Shown here: positions 1 through 8,046 of the stretch, one piece after another
How positions within the stretch are numbered: position 1 is the first letter of the stretch
Layout of the letters: each line of letters begins with the position of its first letter
DNA from: Hymenobacter aerilatus
GTDB taxonomy: Bacteria > Bacteroidota > Bacteroidia > Cytophagales > Hymenobacteraceae
Direction of reading: 5' to 3'
NCBI RefSeq assembly: GCF_022921095.1
Contig: NZ_CP095053.1
Span: 1,716,501-1,780,500, forward strand
DNA: 64,000 bases
The notes under the pieces: generated by a model
What the model saw: only the letters and a program-made list of their open reading frames with translations
The model's database searches: none
What the model was told of the DNA's origin: nothing
Translations under genes and position numbers: made by a program

Positions 1-88
1 TAAATTATATACTTTTTTCATCATACGGTTCATGGTAAACAGTGCTAGGTGGAGCGGCAGGGGCGCCTGCCAATCAGGCGTGATATCG

Positions 89-96
89 TACTTTTG
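89..96 (+). promoter_or_regulatory. Bacteroidota -7 element for HD hydrolase gene
   Basis: TACTTTTG matches the Bacteroidota -7 consensus TAnnTTTG and lies 56 bp before the ATG at 153. A small inverted repeat (CGCCTG-5 nt-CAGGCG, 64-80) sits where the -33 region would be. It could be an operator or the tail of an upstream terminator. No convincing -33 box is visible. Confidence 0.45.
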
Positions 97-152
97 CTAC
101 CCGATTCGGTCTCCAATAGGTGTAACAACCTTTTACATATCTATTCCTGCTC

Positions 153-818
153 ATGTCGTTTGCGCCTACCTTGCTTACTGCTACTGCTGCCTTTGTGCGC
201 GAAAAATTCCTGCACGAAGGCTCCGGCCACGACTGGGCGCACATTGAGCGCGTTTGGCGCACCACACAGGCACTGTCGCGCCAAACGCCCGGCGCCGACG
301 CTACTATTGCTGAGCTGGGCGCCCTGCTGCACGATATTGCCGATTGGAAGTTCCACGGCGGCGATGAGGAAGCCGGCCCCCGTGCTGCCCGCACGTGGCT
401 GCGTAGCCAGGGGGTAGGCGAGGAGGTGATAGCGCCCGTCGAAACCATCATCCGCGAAATCAGCTTCAAGGGGCTGGGCGTGCCTACCCCCATGAGCACC
501 CTGGAAGGCGCCCTGGTGCAGGATGCCGACCGCCTCGATGCCATCGGGGCCATTGGCGTGGCGCGGGCCTTTGCCTATGGTGGCCACAAAGGCCGCCTGC
601 TACACGACCCCGCCGTGCCGCCTGTGCAGCACGATTCCTTTGAGAGCTACAAGAAAAACGACGCTCCTACCATCAACCACTTCTACGAGAAGCTGCTGCA
701 CCTGCGGGAGCGGCTGAACACCCCCGCCGCGAAGCGCGTAGCCGAGGGTAGGCAGCGGTTTATGGAAGAGTTTCTGACGCAGTTCCTGCGGGAGTGGGAG
801 GGAGAGGATGTGGGGTAG
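153..818 (+). CDS. HD-domain phosphohydrolase (YedJ-like)
   Basis: A 221-residue HD-superfamily metal-dependent hydrolase. The first metal-binding His is in HDWAHIERVW near residue 26, the signature HD pair is in LLHDIADWK near residue 60, and the last Asp is in QDADRLDAIGAIG near residue 120. This spacing is typical of small soluble HD hydrolases of the YedJ group, which act on phosphoesters or nucleotides; the substrate is unknown. It ends with a charged helical tail. It stands alone, with a plausible promoter at 89-96. The family assignment is firm; the substrate is not. Confidence 0.85.
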   Translation: MSFAPTLLTATAAFVREKFLHEGSGHDWAHIERVWRTTQALSRQTPGADATIAELGALLHDIADWKFHGGDEEAGPRAARTWLRSQGVGEEVIAPVETIIREISFKGLGVPTPMSTLEGALVQDADRLDAIGAIGVARAFAYGGHKGRLLHDPAVPPVQHDSFESYKKNDAPTINHFYEKLLHLRERLNTPAAKRVAEGRQRFMEEFLTQFLREWEGEDVG

Positions 819-898
819 GGAATACAGACATCTGCTGTTGACGAGACCTCTTTATTAGGAAAGTATACAGCAGGATTCAAATACTTTGGTTTAGGTAC

Positions 899-1066
899 AT
901 GCGCCTATTCATGGTCTGTTTCTTGTCTGCCCTATTGCTGTTTGCTCTTTTGGGAGCAGCAGGACAGGATCTACCTATTAGATACGCGGCGTTTTGGCTC
1001 GCTATGCTTTGGCCGATATGGGTGCCTATTCTTTTGCTTGTAGCCGTAGTGAGGCTGCTACGGTAG
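899..1066 (+). CDS. small two-helix membrane protein, hypothetical
   Basis: An open frame of 55 codons starts at ATG 899 and ends at TAG 1064-1066. It encodes two hydrophobic segments (about residues 5-21 and 31-52) separated by a short polar turn with QDLPIR, and ends in a basic RLLR. That composition and topology fit a small inner-membrane protein. A TACTTTG-like element (one base short of consensus) lies about 16 bp upstream. I do not recognise a family, and such a short frame could be chance, though two clean transmembrane stretches and a dedicated upstream motif favour a real gene. Confidence 0.4.
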   Translation: MRLFMVCFLSALLLFALLGAAGQDLPIRYAAFWLAMLWPIWVPILLLVAVVRLLR

Positions 1067-1153
1067 GAATAGCAAAAAGTAGAGCTTATTAGTTTTACGC
1101 TCCTATATCAAAGACCCCGGCCCGGCTTTTGCGCACGCCCTGCGCAACCTGCC

Positions 1154-1161
1154 TACCTTTG
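1154..1161 (+). promoter_or_regulatory. -7 promoter element of small lipoprotein gene
   Basis: TACCTTTG is a perfect TAnnTTTG match. A TTTTG at about 1126-1130 can serve as the -33 box. The ATG follows only 4 bases downstream, so the transcript would be leaderless or nearly so. Confidence 0.6.
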
Positions 1162-1165
1162 CTGC

Positions 1166-1408
1166 ATGACGCTTCGCTACCCCTTCTCACGCCTGTATCT
1201 CCTGTTACTTGTGCTGCTGCTGGCCGCCGGCTGCCGCACGTGTCCCATTGCTTCCTGCCACACCCGCAAGGTGCATATGCACGACGGCGCCAAGTACCGC
1301 GGGCAGCCGCTGTGGAAGAAACAAAACCCCGCCATTGGCGAGAAAATCAAGTGGCACCGGCAAGAAAAAGGTAAGCATAAAGCCGATAAGAGCAAGCCGT
1401 TGAAGTAG
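1166..1408 (+). CDS. small lipoprotein, hypothetical
   Basis: An 80-residue protein. It starts with basic residues and a Leu-rich helix, followed by the lipobox LLAAGC (Cys at about residue 22), so it should be exported and lipidated. The mature part is short, has two more cysteines near the lipid anchor (RTCPIASC), and ends in a Lys-rich tail suited to binding acidic polymers or nucleic acid. No enzymatic domain is visible. The perfect -7 element 4 bp before the ATG supports this start. It lies just upstream of gyrA in the same direction but probably has its own transcript. Confidence 0.7.
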   Translation: MTLRYPFSRLYLLLLVLLLAAGCRTCPIASCHTRKVHMHDGAKYRGQPLWKKQNPAIGEKIKWHRQEKGKHKADKSKPLK

Positions 1409-1535
1409 GCTGCCAAAAGCCCGCCAAGCAAGGAAAAATGGCCTTTTTTTCGTATCTTGCAGGCTTAACGCAGTACACATTCACCGGTGCCGGCGCGGCC
1501 TCTCAAGGGCCTGCGCCGGCCGACTTTGTTCTCTT

Positions 1536-4118
1536 ATGGCGGAAGGCGAAAAGATCATTCCGATTAACATTGAAGACGAGATGCGTGGCGCCTACATCGA
1601 CTACTCGATGTCGGTTATCATCTCCCGGGCTCTGCCCGATGTTCGCGACGGCCTGAAGCCCGTGCACCGCCGCGTGCTCTACGGTATGTCGGAGCTGGGC
1701 GTTTCCTACAACAAATCCTACAAGAAATCGGCCCGTATTGTGGGCGAGGTGCTGGGTAAGTACCACCCGCACGGCGACTCCTCCGTGTACGACACCATGG
1801 TGCGCATGGCCCAGGACTGGAGCCTGCGCTACCCGCTGGTAGATGGCCAGGGTAACTTCGGTTCCGTGGACGGCGACTCGGCGGCGGCCATGCGCTACAC
1901 CGAGGCCCGCCTCAAGCGCCTGTCCGATGAACTGCTGGGCGACCTGGACAAGGATACCGTGGACTTCCAGCCCAACTTCGACGACTCCCTGGAGGAGCCG
2001 TCGGTGATGCCGGCCAAGTTCCCGAACCTGCTGGTAAACGGTACCTCCGGTATTGCCGTGGGCATGGCTACCAACATGGCCCCCCATAACCTCACGGAAG
2101 TGGTAAACGGCATTGTGGCCTACCTCGACAATGAGGACGTGACCATTGCTGAACTGATGGAGCACATCATTGCCCCGGACTTCCCCACCGGGGGCATTAT
2201 CTACGGCTACGAGGGCGTGAAACAGGCCTTTGAAACAGGCCGGGGTAGGGTAGTCATGCGCGCCAAAGCGCACTTCGAAACCCTACCCTCGGGTCGCGAG
2301 CAGATTGTGGTGACCGAGATTCCCTACATGGTGAATAAGGCCGCCATGCTGGAGAAAACCGCCGCGCTGGTCGACGATAAGAGAATTGAGGGCATTTCGG
2401 CCATCCGCGATGAGTCGAACCGCGAGGGGATGCGGGTGGTGTATGAGGTGAAGCGCGACGCCATGCCCAACGTGGTGCTGAACCAACTGTATAAGTACAC
2501 CCAACTACAAAGCTCGTTCGGGGTCAACAACGTGGCGCTGGTGAAAGGCCGGCCCATGACGCTGAACTTGAAGGATCTCATCGTGTACTTCATCGAGCAC
2601 CGCGAGGAAGTAGTAGTGCGTCGCACGCGCTACGAACTGGCGGAGGCCGAAAAGCGTGCCCATATCCTAGAAGGTCTGCTGATTGCCCTCGACCACCTCG
2701 ACGAGGTAATTGCCTTGATCCGCAGCTCCCGCGACGGGGAGGTAGCTCGCGCTCAACTCATCGAGCGGTTTAAGCTAAGTGAAGTTCAGGCCCGCGCTAT
2801 TCTGGACATGCGTTTGCAGCGCCTGACCGGCCTGGAGCGCGACAAGATTGTGCAGGAGTACGAGGAGCTGATGCAGCAGATCGATTACCTGAAATCGGTG
2901 CTGGCCTCACCCGCTTTGCAGCGGCAGATCATCAAGGATGAGCTGGTTGATATTCGGGAGCGGTACGGCGACAAGCGCCGCACTTCCATTGAGTACGCCG
3001 GCGGCGACTTCTCGATGGAAGATATGATTGCCGACGAGAGCATGGTCATCACCATCTCCCGCGAAGGCTACATCAAGCGCACGCCGCTGGACGAGTACCG
3101 GTCGCAGGGTCGGGGAGGGGTAGGCGCCCGCGGGGCTGCCACTAAGCAGGACGACTTTACGGAGCACCTGTTTGTGGCTACCACCCACGAGTACCTGCTA
3201 TTCTTCACCGAAGCCGGCCGTGTGTTCTGGCTGAAGGTATACGAGGTGCCGGAAGGAGGGAAGGCTGCCAAAGGCCGTCCGATTCAGAACCTGATTGAGA
3301 TTCCGCGGGAAGACAACGTGCGCTCTGTGCTGAACGTGCGGGGCCTGCGTGACCCCGATTACCTGGAAAATACCTTCCTGATGTTCTGCACTGAGCAGGG
3401 TACCGTGAAGAAAACACCGCTGGAAGCCTACTCGCGTCCTCGTACCGCCGGCATCAATGCCATCAGCATCAACGAAGGCGACCGACTGCTGGATGTGCAG
3501 CTTACCACCGGCAACAGCCAGGTGATTCTAGCTTCCAGCTCTGGCCGGGCTGTGCGTTTTGATGAGGAGAAAGTGCGCTCCATGGGCCGAAACGCGGCCG
3601 GGGTGCGTGGCATCTCGTTGGCTGAAGAAGGCAACGACAAGGTAGTGGGTATGGTATGCCTCTCTGACCAGACCCAGGAACTGCTGGTGGTATCCGAAAA
3701 CGGCTACGGCAAACGCTCGGAGCTGGAGGAATACCGTACCACCAACCGCGGTGGCAAGGGCGTACGCGCCATGAAGATTACCGACAAGACCGGTGCGCTG
3801 GTGGCTATTAAGGCTGTGACGGATACCGATGATCTGATGATTATCAATAAATCCGGGATTACCATCCGCCTGCGGATGGCTGACTTGCGCACCATTGGCC
3901 GTGCTACGCAAGGCGTGCGGCTGCTGAAAATCAACGAGGGCGACGAAATTTCGTCGGTAGCTAAAGTAGCGGCCGAGGAAAAAGACGACGAGGCACTAGA
4001 GGGCCTACCCGAGCCGAACAGCACCCCGGATAATGGGGGCGGGGAGAACCTATTAGAGGACGCAACAGATACAGATCTGACCTCTTTGACCGACCCGGAT
4101 ACCCTCAGCGCAAACTAA
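1536..4118 (+). CDS. gyrA: DNA gyrase subunit A
   Basis: An 860-residue type IIA topoisomerase subunit that cleaves and rejoins DNA in the GyrA2GyrB2 complex to introduce negative supercoils. The N-terminal breakage-reunion domain has [20 protein letters not shown] near residue 20 and the active-site Tyr in RYTEARL (Y121). The quinolone-resistance region [15 protein letters not shown] carries the sensitive-type Ser and Asp (S82 and D86, E. coli S83 and D87). The C-terminal beta-pinwheel starts with QGRGGVG, a GyrA-box variant, which favours gyrase over ParC. A long acidic tail (residues about 815-860) follows. TATCTTGC about 80 bp upstream may be its promoter. Confidence 0.97.
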   Translation: MAEGEKIIPINIEDEMRGAYIDYSMSVIISRALPDVRDGLKPVHRRVLYGMSELGVSYNKSYKKSARIVGEVLGKYHPHGDSSVYDTMVRMAQDWSLRYPLVDGQGNFGSVDGDSAAAMRYTEARLKRLSDELLGDLDKDTVDFQPNFDDSLEEPSVMPAKFPNLLVNGTSGIAVGMATNMAPHNLTEVVNGIVAYLDNEDVTIAELMEHIIAPDFPTGGIIYGYEGVKQAFETGRGRVVMRAKAHFETLPSGREQIVVTEIPYMVNKAAMLEKTAALVDDKRIEGISAIRDESNREGMRVVYEVKRDAMPNVVLNQLYKYTQLQSSFGVNNVALVKGRPMTLNLKDLIVYFIEHREEVVVRRTRYELAEAEKRAHILEGLLIALDHLDEVIALIRSSRDGEVARAQLIERFKLSEVQARAILDMRLQRLTGLERDKIVQEYEELMQQIDYLKSVLASPALQRQIIKDELVDIRERYGDKRRTSIEYAGGDFSMEDMIADESMVITISREGYIKRTPLDEYRSQGRGGVGARGAATKQDDFTEHLFVATTHEYLLFFTEAGRVFWLKVYEVPEGGKAAKGRPIQNLIEIPREDNVRSVLNVRGLRDPDYLENTFLMFCTEQGTVKKTPLEAYSRPRTAGINAISINEGDRLLDVQLTTGNSQVILASSSGRAVRFDEEKVRSMGRNAAGVRGISLAEEGNDKVVGMVCLSDQTQELLVVSENGYGKRSELEEYRTTNRGGKGVRAMKITDKTGALVAIKAVTDTDDLMIINKSGITIRLRMADLRTIGRATQGVRLLKINEGDEISSVAKVAAEEKDDEALEGLPEPNSTPDNGGGENLLEDATDTDLTSLTDPDTLSAN

Positions 4119-4128
4119 AAGCTGCGCT

Positions 4129-4164
4129 AAAACGGCGGAACTCAGCAATGGGTTCTGCCGTTTT
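4129..4164 (+). terminator. gyrA terminator hairpin
   Basis: AAAACGGCGGAAC (4129-4141) pairs with GTTCTGCCGTTTT (4152-4164) with one G:U pair and a 10-nt loop. It lies 10 bp after the gyrA stop and is followed by T-rich sequence. Confidence 0.75.
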
Positions 4165-4221
4165 GCGTTAGTTTGCTTTCTGAATTCACCCAATCTCTAC
4201 CTATTCTTCGCAAAGAACACC

Positions 4222-5358
4222 ATGAAGAAACTTGTGCTAACCCTCGTGGCTGCGGCCGCGCTGACCTCTGCATCGGCCCAAAATTCAGCTGTTAACAACG
4301 CGCTACTCTACCAAAAGCAGGGTACGCTGGACAAGGCCCGCACTGAAATTGACAAGGCCATTACCAACGACAAAACCAAAGACAAAGCCAAAACTTGGTA
4401 CACGCGCGGCGAGATTTACGACGCCATGACCAGCAACCCGATCTATGGCAAAACACTAAAGGCCGGTGAAGGCATGAACATTGCCTACGAGTCCTACCAG
4501 AAAGCTATTCAGCTGGATGGCAAAGACGGGGAGTTTGGCAAACAGGCCGCGGCTAAAATGCAGGGCCTCTATGGTTTGGCATTGAACGCCGGGGTAGAAA
4601 ACTACAACGCGAAAAACTACGCGGAGGCTATCAAATCGTATGAGATGGCGCAGCAGATGAACCCGCAGGATACCACGGCCTACCTGTATGCTGCTTATGC
4701 ATCGCTGGCTAATGAGAATACGGCCGGTGCTAAGCAATACTATGGCAAGCTGATGGCGATGAACTACAAATCGCCTACCATGTACAGCCAGCTGATGCAG
4801 ATTGCCCGGCAGGAAAACAACACCAATGAATATAATAAGCTGTTGCAAAGCGGCTTGCAGGCGTACCCGAACAACAAGACGTTTGTACTGGAAGATCTGA
4901 ACCAGTTGATTACGGCAGGTAAGGACAAAGAAGCTATCAGCAAACTGCAGCACGCCATTGAACTGGATCCGAAAAACTCCAACCTGCAGAGCGTACTAGG
5001 CTCAGTGTACGACAAGTTGAAGCAGCCGGAGCAGGCGGAAGCAGCTTATAAAAAGGCAATTGAGCTGGACGCCAATAATTTTGATGCGCAGTATAACCTA
5101 GGTGTGTATTACTACAACAAGGCTGCAGAACTGTATACCAAAGCCAGCAAAATGGATTTGGCAACGTACCAAAAATCAGGAAAAGCGCTGGAAGCTAATG
5201 GCAAGAAATATTTCCAGCAGTCACTGCCATACTTCGAGAAAGCACTGGAGTTACAACCCAACGAAAAAGGGGTGATTGTTCCTTTGCAGAAAGTGTATGT
5301 TCGTTTAGGACGTAATGCTGATGCCGACCGACTCAATGCAAAGTTGGAAGGCAAATAG
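4222..5358 (+). CDS. secreted TPR-repeat protein
   Basis: A 378-residue protein with a clear signal peptide (MKKLVLTLVAAAALTSASAQ, cleavage near residue 20), so it is periplasmic or surface-facing. The mature part is built of tetratricopeptide repeats: for example NAKNYAEAIKSYEMAQQMNP, KDKEAISKLQHAIELDPKN and PEQAEAAYKKAIELDANN, each with the Ala/Tyr/Pro spacing of TPR helices. TPR proteins act as protein-binding scaffolds; the partner is unknown. It forms a single transcription unit bounded by the gyrA terminator and its own terminator at 5401. Codon use is like that of its neighbours. Confidence 0.85.
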   Translation: MKKLVLTLVAAAALTSASAQNSAVNNALLYQKQGTLDKARTEIDKAITNDKTKDKAKTWYTRGEIYDAMTSNPIYGKTLKAGEGMNIAYESYQKAIQLDGKDGEFGKQAAAKMQGLYGLALNAGVENYNAKNYAEAIKSYEMAQQMNPQDTTAYLYAAYASLANENTAGAKQYYGKLMAMNYKSPTMYSQLMQIARQENNTNEYNKLLQSGLQAYPNNKTFVLEDLNQLITAGKDKEAISKLQHAIELDPKNSNLQSVLGSVYDKLKQPEQAEAAYKKAIELDANNFDAQYNLGVYYYNKAAELYTKASKMDLATYQKSGKALEANGKKYFQQSLPYFEKALELQPNEKGVIVPLQKVYVRLGRNADADRLNAKLEGK

Positions 5359-5400
5359 AGTGTAGCTAGGTGAAGTCCTTATTCAAATGAATAGGGGATG

Positions 5401-5437
5401 CTACCCGAAGTCGTTTAAGCGCTTCGGGTAGTTTTTT
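5401..5437 (+). terminator. intrinsic terminator of TPR gene
   Basis: Perfect 10-bp stem CTACCCGAAG / CTTCGGGTAG (5401-5410 with 5422-5431), an 11-nt loop, then six T residues. It lies 42 bp after the stop. Confidence 0.9.
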
Positions 5438-5578
5438 AGAAACTCTACTTAACATAATATAAATTATAAGACAAATCTAGTATGGCGAAAAGGACGGACG
5501 ATATGGGGCAACTAAAAGCAATAAAGATGCATCTGGGATACAGGACACTTATTTTTCATGCCCTGGGTTTTACATCTT

Positions 5579-6556
5579 ATGCCGCGAGTGCGAAATAGAA
5601 CGCTATTACTAGTACTGCTACTGGTAGCACAGTTGCCGCTGGCGGCCCAAACGGTACAAAGACAGCGCCTGCTACTGTCCGACTCTACACATTTATATCG
5701 CACGAATAAGCCGACCAGTAAGCTGGCTTTTTACTGCCTTCCTGCGCGGCAGTCTACTCCGCGCGGGGTGTTGCTCTTACTGCCCGGATTCGGAGAAAGA
5801 GCCAAACATGTGTATAAGGAAATAGCCTTGGGACAGGAAGCCTCTCGGGCCGGCTTGGTAACCATTGTTCCGACGCTGAACAACCGACTCTACCTGGACT
5901 CCGCGGGTATTCACTTCCTGGACGAAGTACTTCGGTACGTCACGCAGCGATATCCAACTATGAGCCCTACTTTATTTATCGGGGGCTTTTCGGCTGGTGG
6001 GCACGTAGCGCTAAGATACGCTGAAACCCTCGTTGGCGATACCACCCGGCTTCCGCTACGGGTCCACGCCGTGTTTAGTGTTGACTCACCTGTTGATCTA
6101 GCTAATTTCTGGCAGGTAGGACAACGACGTATAGCGCAGCAGTGTAGCCCTGTATTCGTACAGGAAGGTCGCTCTACGGTAGCTACTCTCGTGCAGGCCT
6201 TCGGGGGCTCGCCCGAACAGATACCTGCGGCCTACCTCCACTATTCGGCTTTTTCCAGCAGCGACTCTATAGGCGGTAACATCGCTCTGCTCAAGTCCAC
6301 ACCAGTACGCGTATACTGTGAGCCCGATTTAAACTTTTGGCGCCAGCAGTACTGCCCAACTCTGCAATTGGAAGACCTGAATGCTGCTATGCTCAAAGCC
6401 ATGATAGAAAGTCTGCGTCGGCAGGGAAATAGGCGGGCTGAGTATATAGAAACCAACGGAAAAGGTCGTGCGGGCAAGCGACCGTTCCCCCATTCGTGGA
6501 CTATTGTTGATGTTGCTGAATGCATCCGATGGCTGCAAACGTATATGAAGGAGTAG
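5579..6556 (+). CDS. alpha/beta-hydrolase, exported
   Basis: About 325 residues from ATG 5579. An in-frame ATG at 5558 is possible, but 5579 gives a compact signal peptide (MPRVRNRTLLLVLLLVAQL then LAAQ). The oxyanion region LLLLPGFGERAKHVYKE and the nucleophile elbow GGFSAGGHVALRYAE (Ser in GFSAGG) mark an alpha/beta-hydrolase; HSWTIVDVAECIRWL near the C terminus supplies the likely catalytic His. The lid-like middle is divergent. It is probably a periplasmic esterase or related hydrolase; the substrate cannot be told. G+C is somewhat lower than in the following glycan genes. It is monocistronic. Confidence 0.75.
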   Translation: MPRVRNRTLLLVLLLVAQLPLAAQTVQRQRLLLSDSTHLYRTNKPTSKLAFYCLPARQSTPRGVLLLLPGFGERAKHVYKEIALGQEASRAGLVTIVPTLNNRLYLDSAGIHFLDEVLRYVTQRYPTMSPTLFIGGFSAGGHVALRYAETLVGDTTRLPLRVHAVFSVDSPVDLANFWQVGQRRIAQQCSPVFVQEGRSTVATLVQAFGGSPEQIPAAYLHYSAFSSSDSIGGNIALLKSTPVRVYCEPDLNFWRQQYCPTLQLEDLNAAMLKAMIESLRRQGNRRAEYIETNGKGRAGKRPFPHSWTIVDVAECIRWLQTYMKE

Positions 6557-6946
6557 TTGGCTCCAGCGGTTTTCATTGTCGATACAATTCTGACTCAGGT
6601 TTTATAATCCACATTTTCTTCGATTTAAAGAGGGGTATCAAATAGGGTATTTTCAACCCTCCTTAAAGAGGATGGGCTGTATAATGGCCGGTAATAAGTT
6701 AAATAAGTGTGCCTCTCCCCTGCCTAGCCGGCCGGCCCCGCCTACGGTAGATAGTATTTTTATATTATGTACTGTAGATATGGGATTAATAAAATAAAGG
6801 CTATAGATATTAATTCAAAACTTATAATAGTAAAAAAAAGTATAAAAAGATATAATAAAGTTTAACTATTTTATACTTTATACTACTTTTATATACTTTT
6901 ATGATATATACTTACACCTTATTCTACCCATTCCTTTTTTACTCTC
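6557..6946. other. 390-bp noncoding region with extreme AT-rich segment
   Basis: There is no credible gene here. The distal part, about 6757-6930, is made almost entirely of A and T in a G+C-rich chromosome and carries repeated TATACTTT / TATATACTTTT motifs. A similar ATATACTTTTTT lies at the very left edge of the window. It is probably the promoter region of the next gene, or the edge of acquired DNA. Confidence 0.6.
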
Positions 6947-7954
6947 ATGCCAAAGACCATAGACTACCCTCGTACTACATACGCTAGCGCTTGGGAGGTA
7001 GCAGAAGTAGTAGACGATACTGGTGGTAAGTGCGCTATTGAAACGAGCGCAAAGAAGCTAGATCGTAAAGTTAGTGGCTCCTACAAAGCCATTATTGGCT
7101 CTGCCGTTAAGTTTGGCTTACTCACTAGTAAGCGGGAAATCCTCACCACGACTAATCTATACCGACGCATCAAGCACGCCTATGATAAACAAGAAGAGAA
7201 GATTTACCACCGGGAGGCTTTTCTTCATCCACCGCTCTTCATGCAGATATGCCGCAAGTTTCGGAATCGGGAATTGCCGGTGCATATGTTTGATGTTATG
7301 CTGATCCGAGAGTTTGGGGTAGAAGAAATCAACGCGCAGAATGTAGCTAAAGCGTTTGTAGAAGGTGCACGTATGGTGGACATCCTGGATGAGCGCAACG
7401 TTATTGCCGATGTTGATCAGTTAGCCAATCAACAGACACCCCGACGTCAGCTGGCCAGCACGGAGATGCCCACCAACTTATTTGCTGCCTCTAGTGCTGG
7501 TAAGACCAGTACACCGGAACCAGAGTCTGTAGCTACGCCTACCTCTTATACCAATGGTATATCCCCTACCCCTTCTCTTGTACCACCTCTCCCGCCACTG
7601 CGAGGTAGCGATGCCGTTTCCGCACTGTTTGGCTTAGATACTGCTGACCTGGATATAGACGACGACTCTGCTACGGAACCGGACGAACCATTAGCGGAAA
7701 CACCCAAACAACTAGCAGCACAACCAACCCGTGTCCCTGCCACACCGACGCCCCCTGCTGCGGTAGCCACTACCCTTCCTCCTATGTCAGGTCCTCCTAC
7801 CCAACAGCCCACCACTCACCACAGTAACGGCCTAAGCTACTCCATTCAAATCAGCGGGCCGGGTATCGAAACCCACCTGCTACTCCAGGATGCACAGGAC
7901 CTCGCCATTGTGTCTATCCTTTTGGAAAAAATACGAAAACAACTTACTGCTTAA
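6947..7954 (+). CDS. winged-helix-like protein with Pro/Thr linker, hypothetical
   Basis: A 335-residue cytosolic protein of unknown function in three parts. Residues ~1-150 look like a winged-helix domain (YKAIIGSAVKFGLLTSKREI resembles a recognition helix plus wing) followed by a helical module with HPPLFMQICRKF and VMLIREFGVEEINAQ. Residues ~155-290 are a disordered Pro/Thr/Ala linker with an acidic patch (DTADLDIDDDSATEPDE). Residues ~296-335 form a small C-terminal unit (SYSIQISGPGIETHLLLQ, then a helix). This arrangement recalls the solitary wHTH proteins grouped near DUF5343. It stands alone behind an AT-rich block, has lower G+C than its flanks and is convergent with the next gene, which suggests acquisition. 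Confidence 0.6.
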   Translation: MPKTIDYPRTTYASAWEVAEVVDDTGGKCAIETSAKKLDRKVSGSYKAIIGSAVKFGLLTSKREILTTTNLYRRIKHAYDKQEEKIYHREAFLHPPLFMQICRKFRNRELPVHMFDVMLIREFGVEEINAQNVAKAFVEGARMVDILDERNVIADVDQLANQQTPRRQLASTEMPTNLFAASSAGKTSTPEPESVATPTSYTNGISPTPSLVPPLPPLRGSDAVSALFGLDTADLDIDDDSATEPDEPLAETPKQLAAQPTRVPATPTPPAAVATTLPPMSGPPTQQPTTHHSNGLSYSIQISGPGIETHLLLQDAQDLAIVSILLEKIRKQLTA

Positions 7955-7999
7955 AACTCCGGCGCAGGATTGAGCAAGATTGTGTTAGGCTGACCACCA

Positions 8000-8044
8000 C
8001 CGGTTCCGACAGAATCATACGTTGTGTGACTCTGTTGGAACCGG
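8000..8044. terminator. bidirectional terminator between convergent genes
   Basis: CCGGTTCCGACAGA (8000-8013) pairs with TCTGTTGGAACCGG (8031-8044) with one mismatch or wobble. It lies between the stop of the winged-helix gene and the stop of the GT39 gene at 8047. Confidence 0.65.
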
Positions 8045-8046
8045 GC

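Noticed and set aside
1764..1806. quinolone resistance in gyrA
   Set aside because: The resistance-determining positions keep Ser and Asp, the sensitive-type residues.
1503..2273. 256-residue antisense frame within gyrA
   Set aside because: It is His/Val-rich, as expected from reading a G+C-rich gene in reverse; gyrA on the other strand is certain. The same reasoning removes many long antisense frames, for example 10005-10358, 14517-15077 and 59015-59944.
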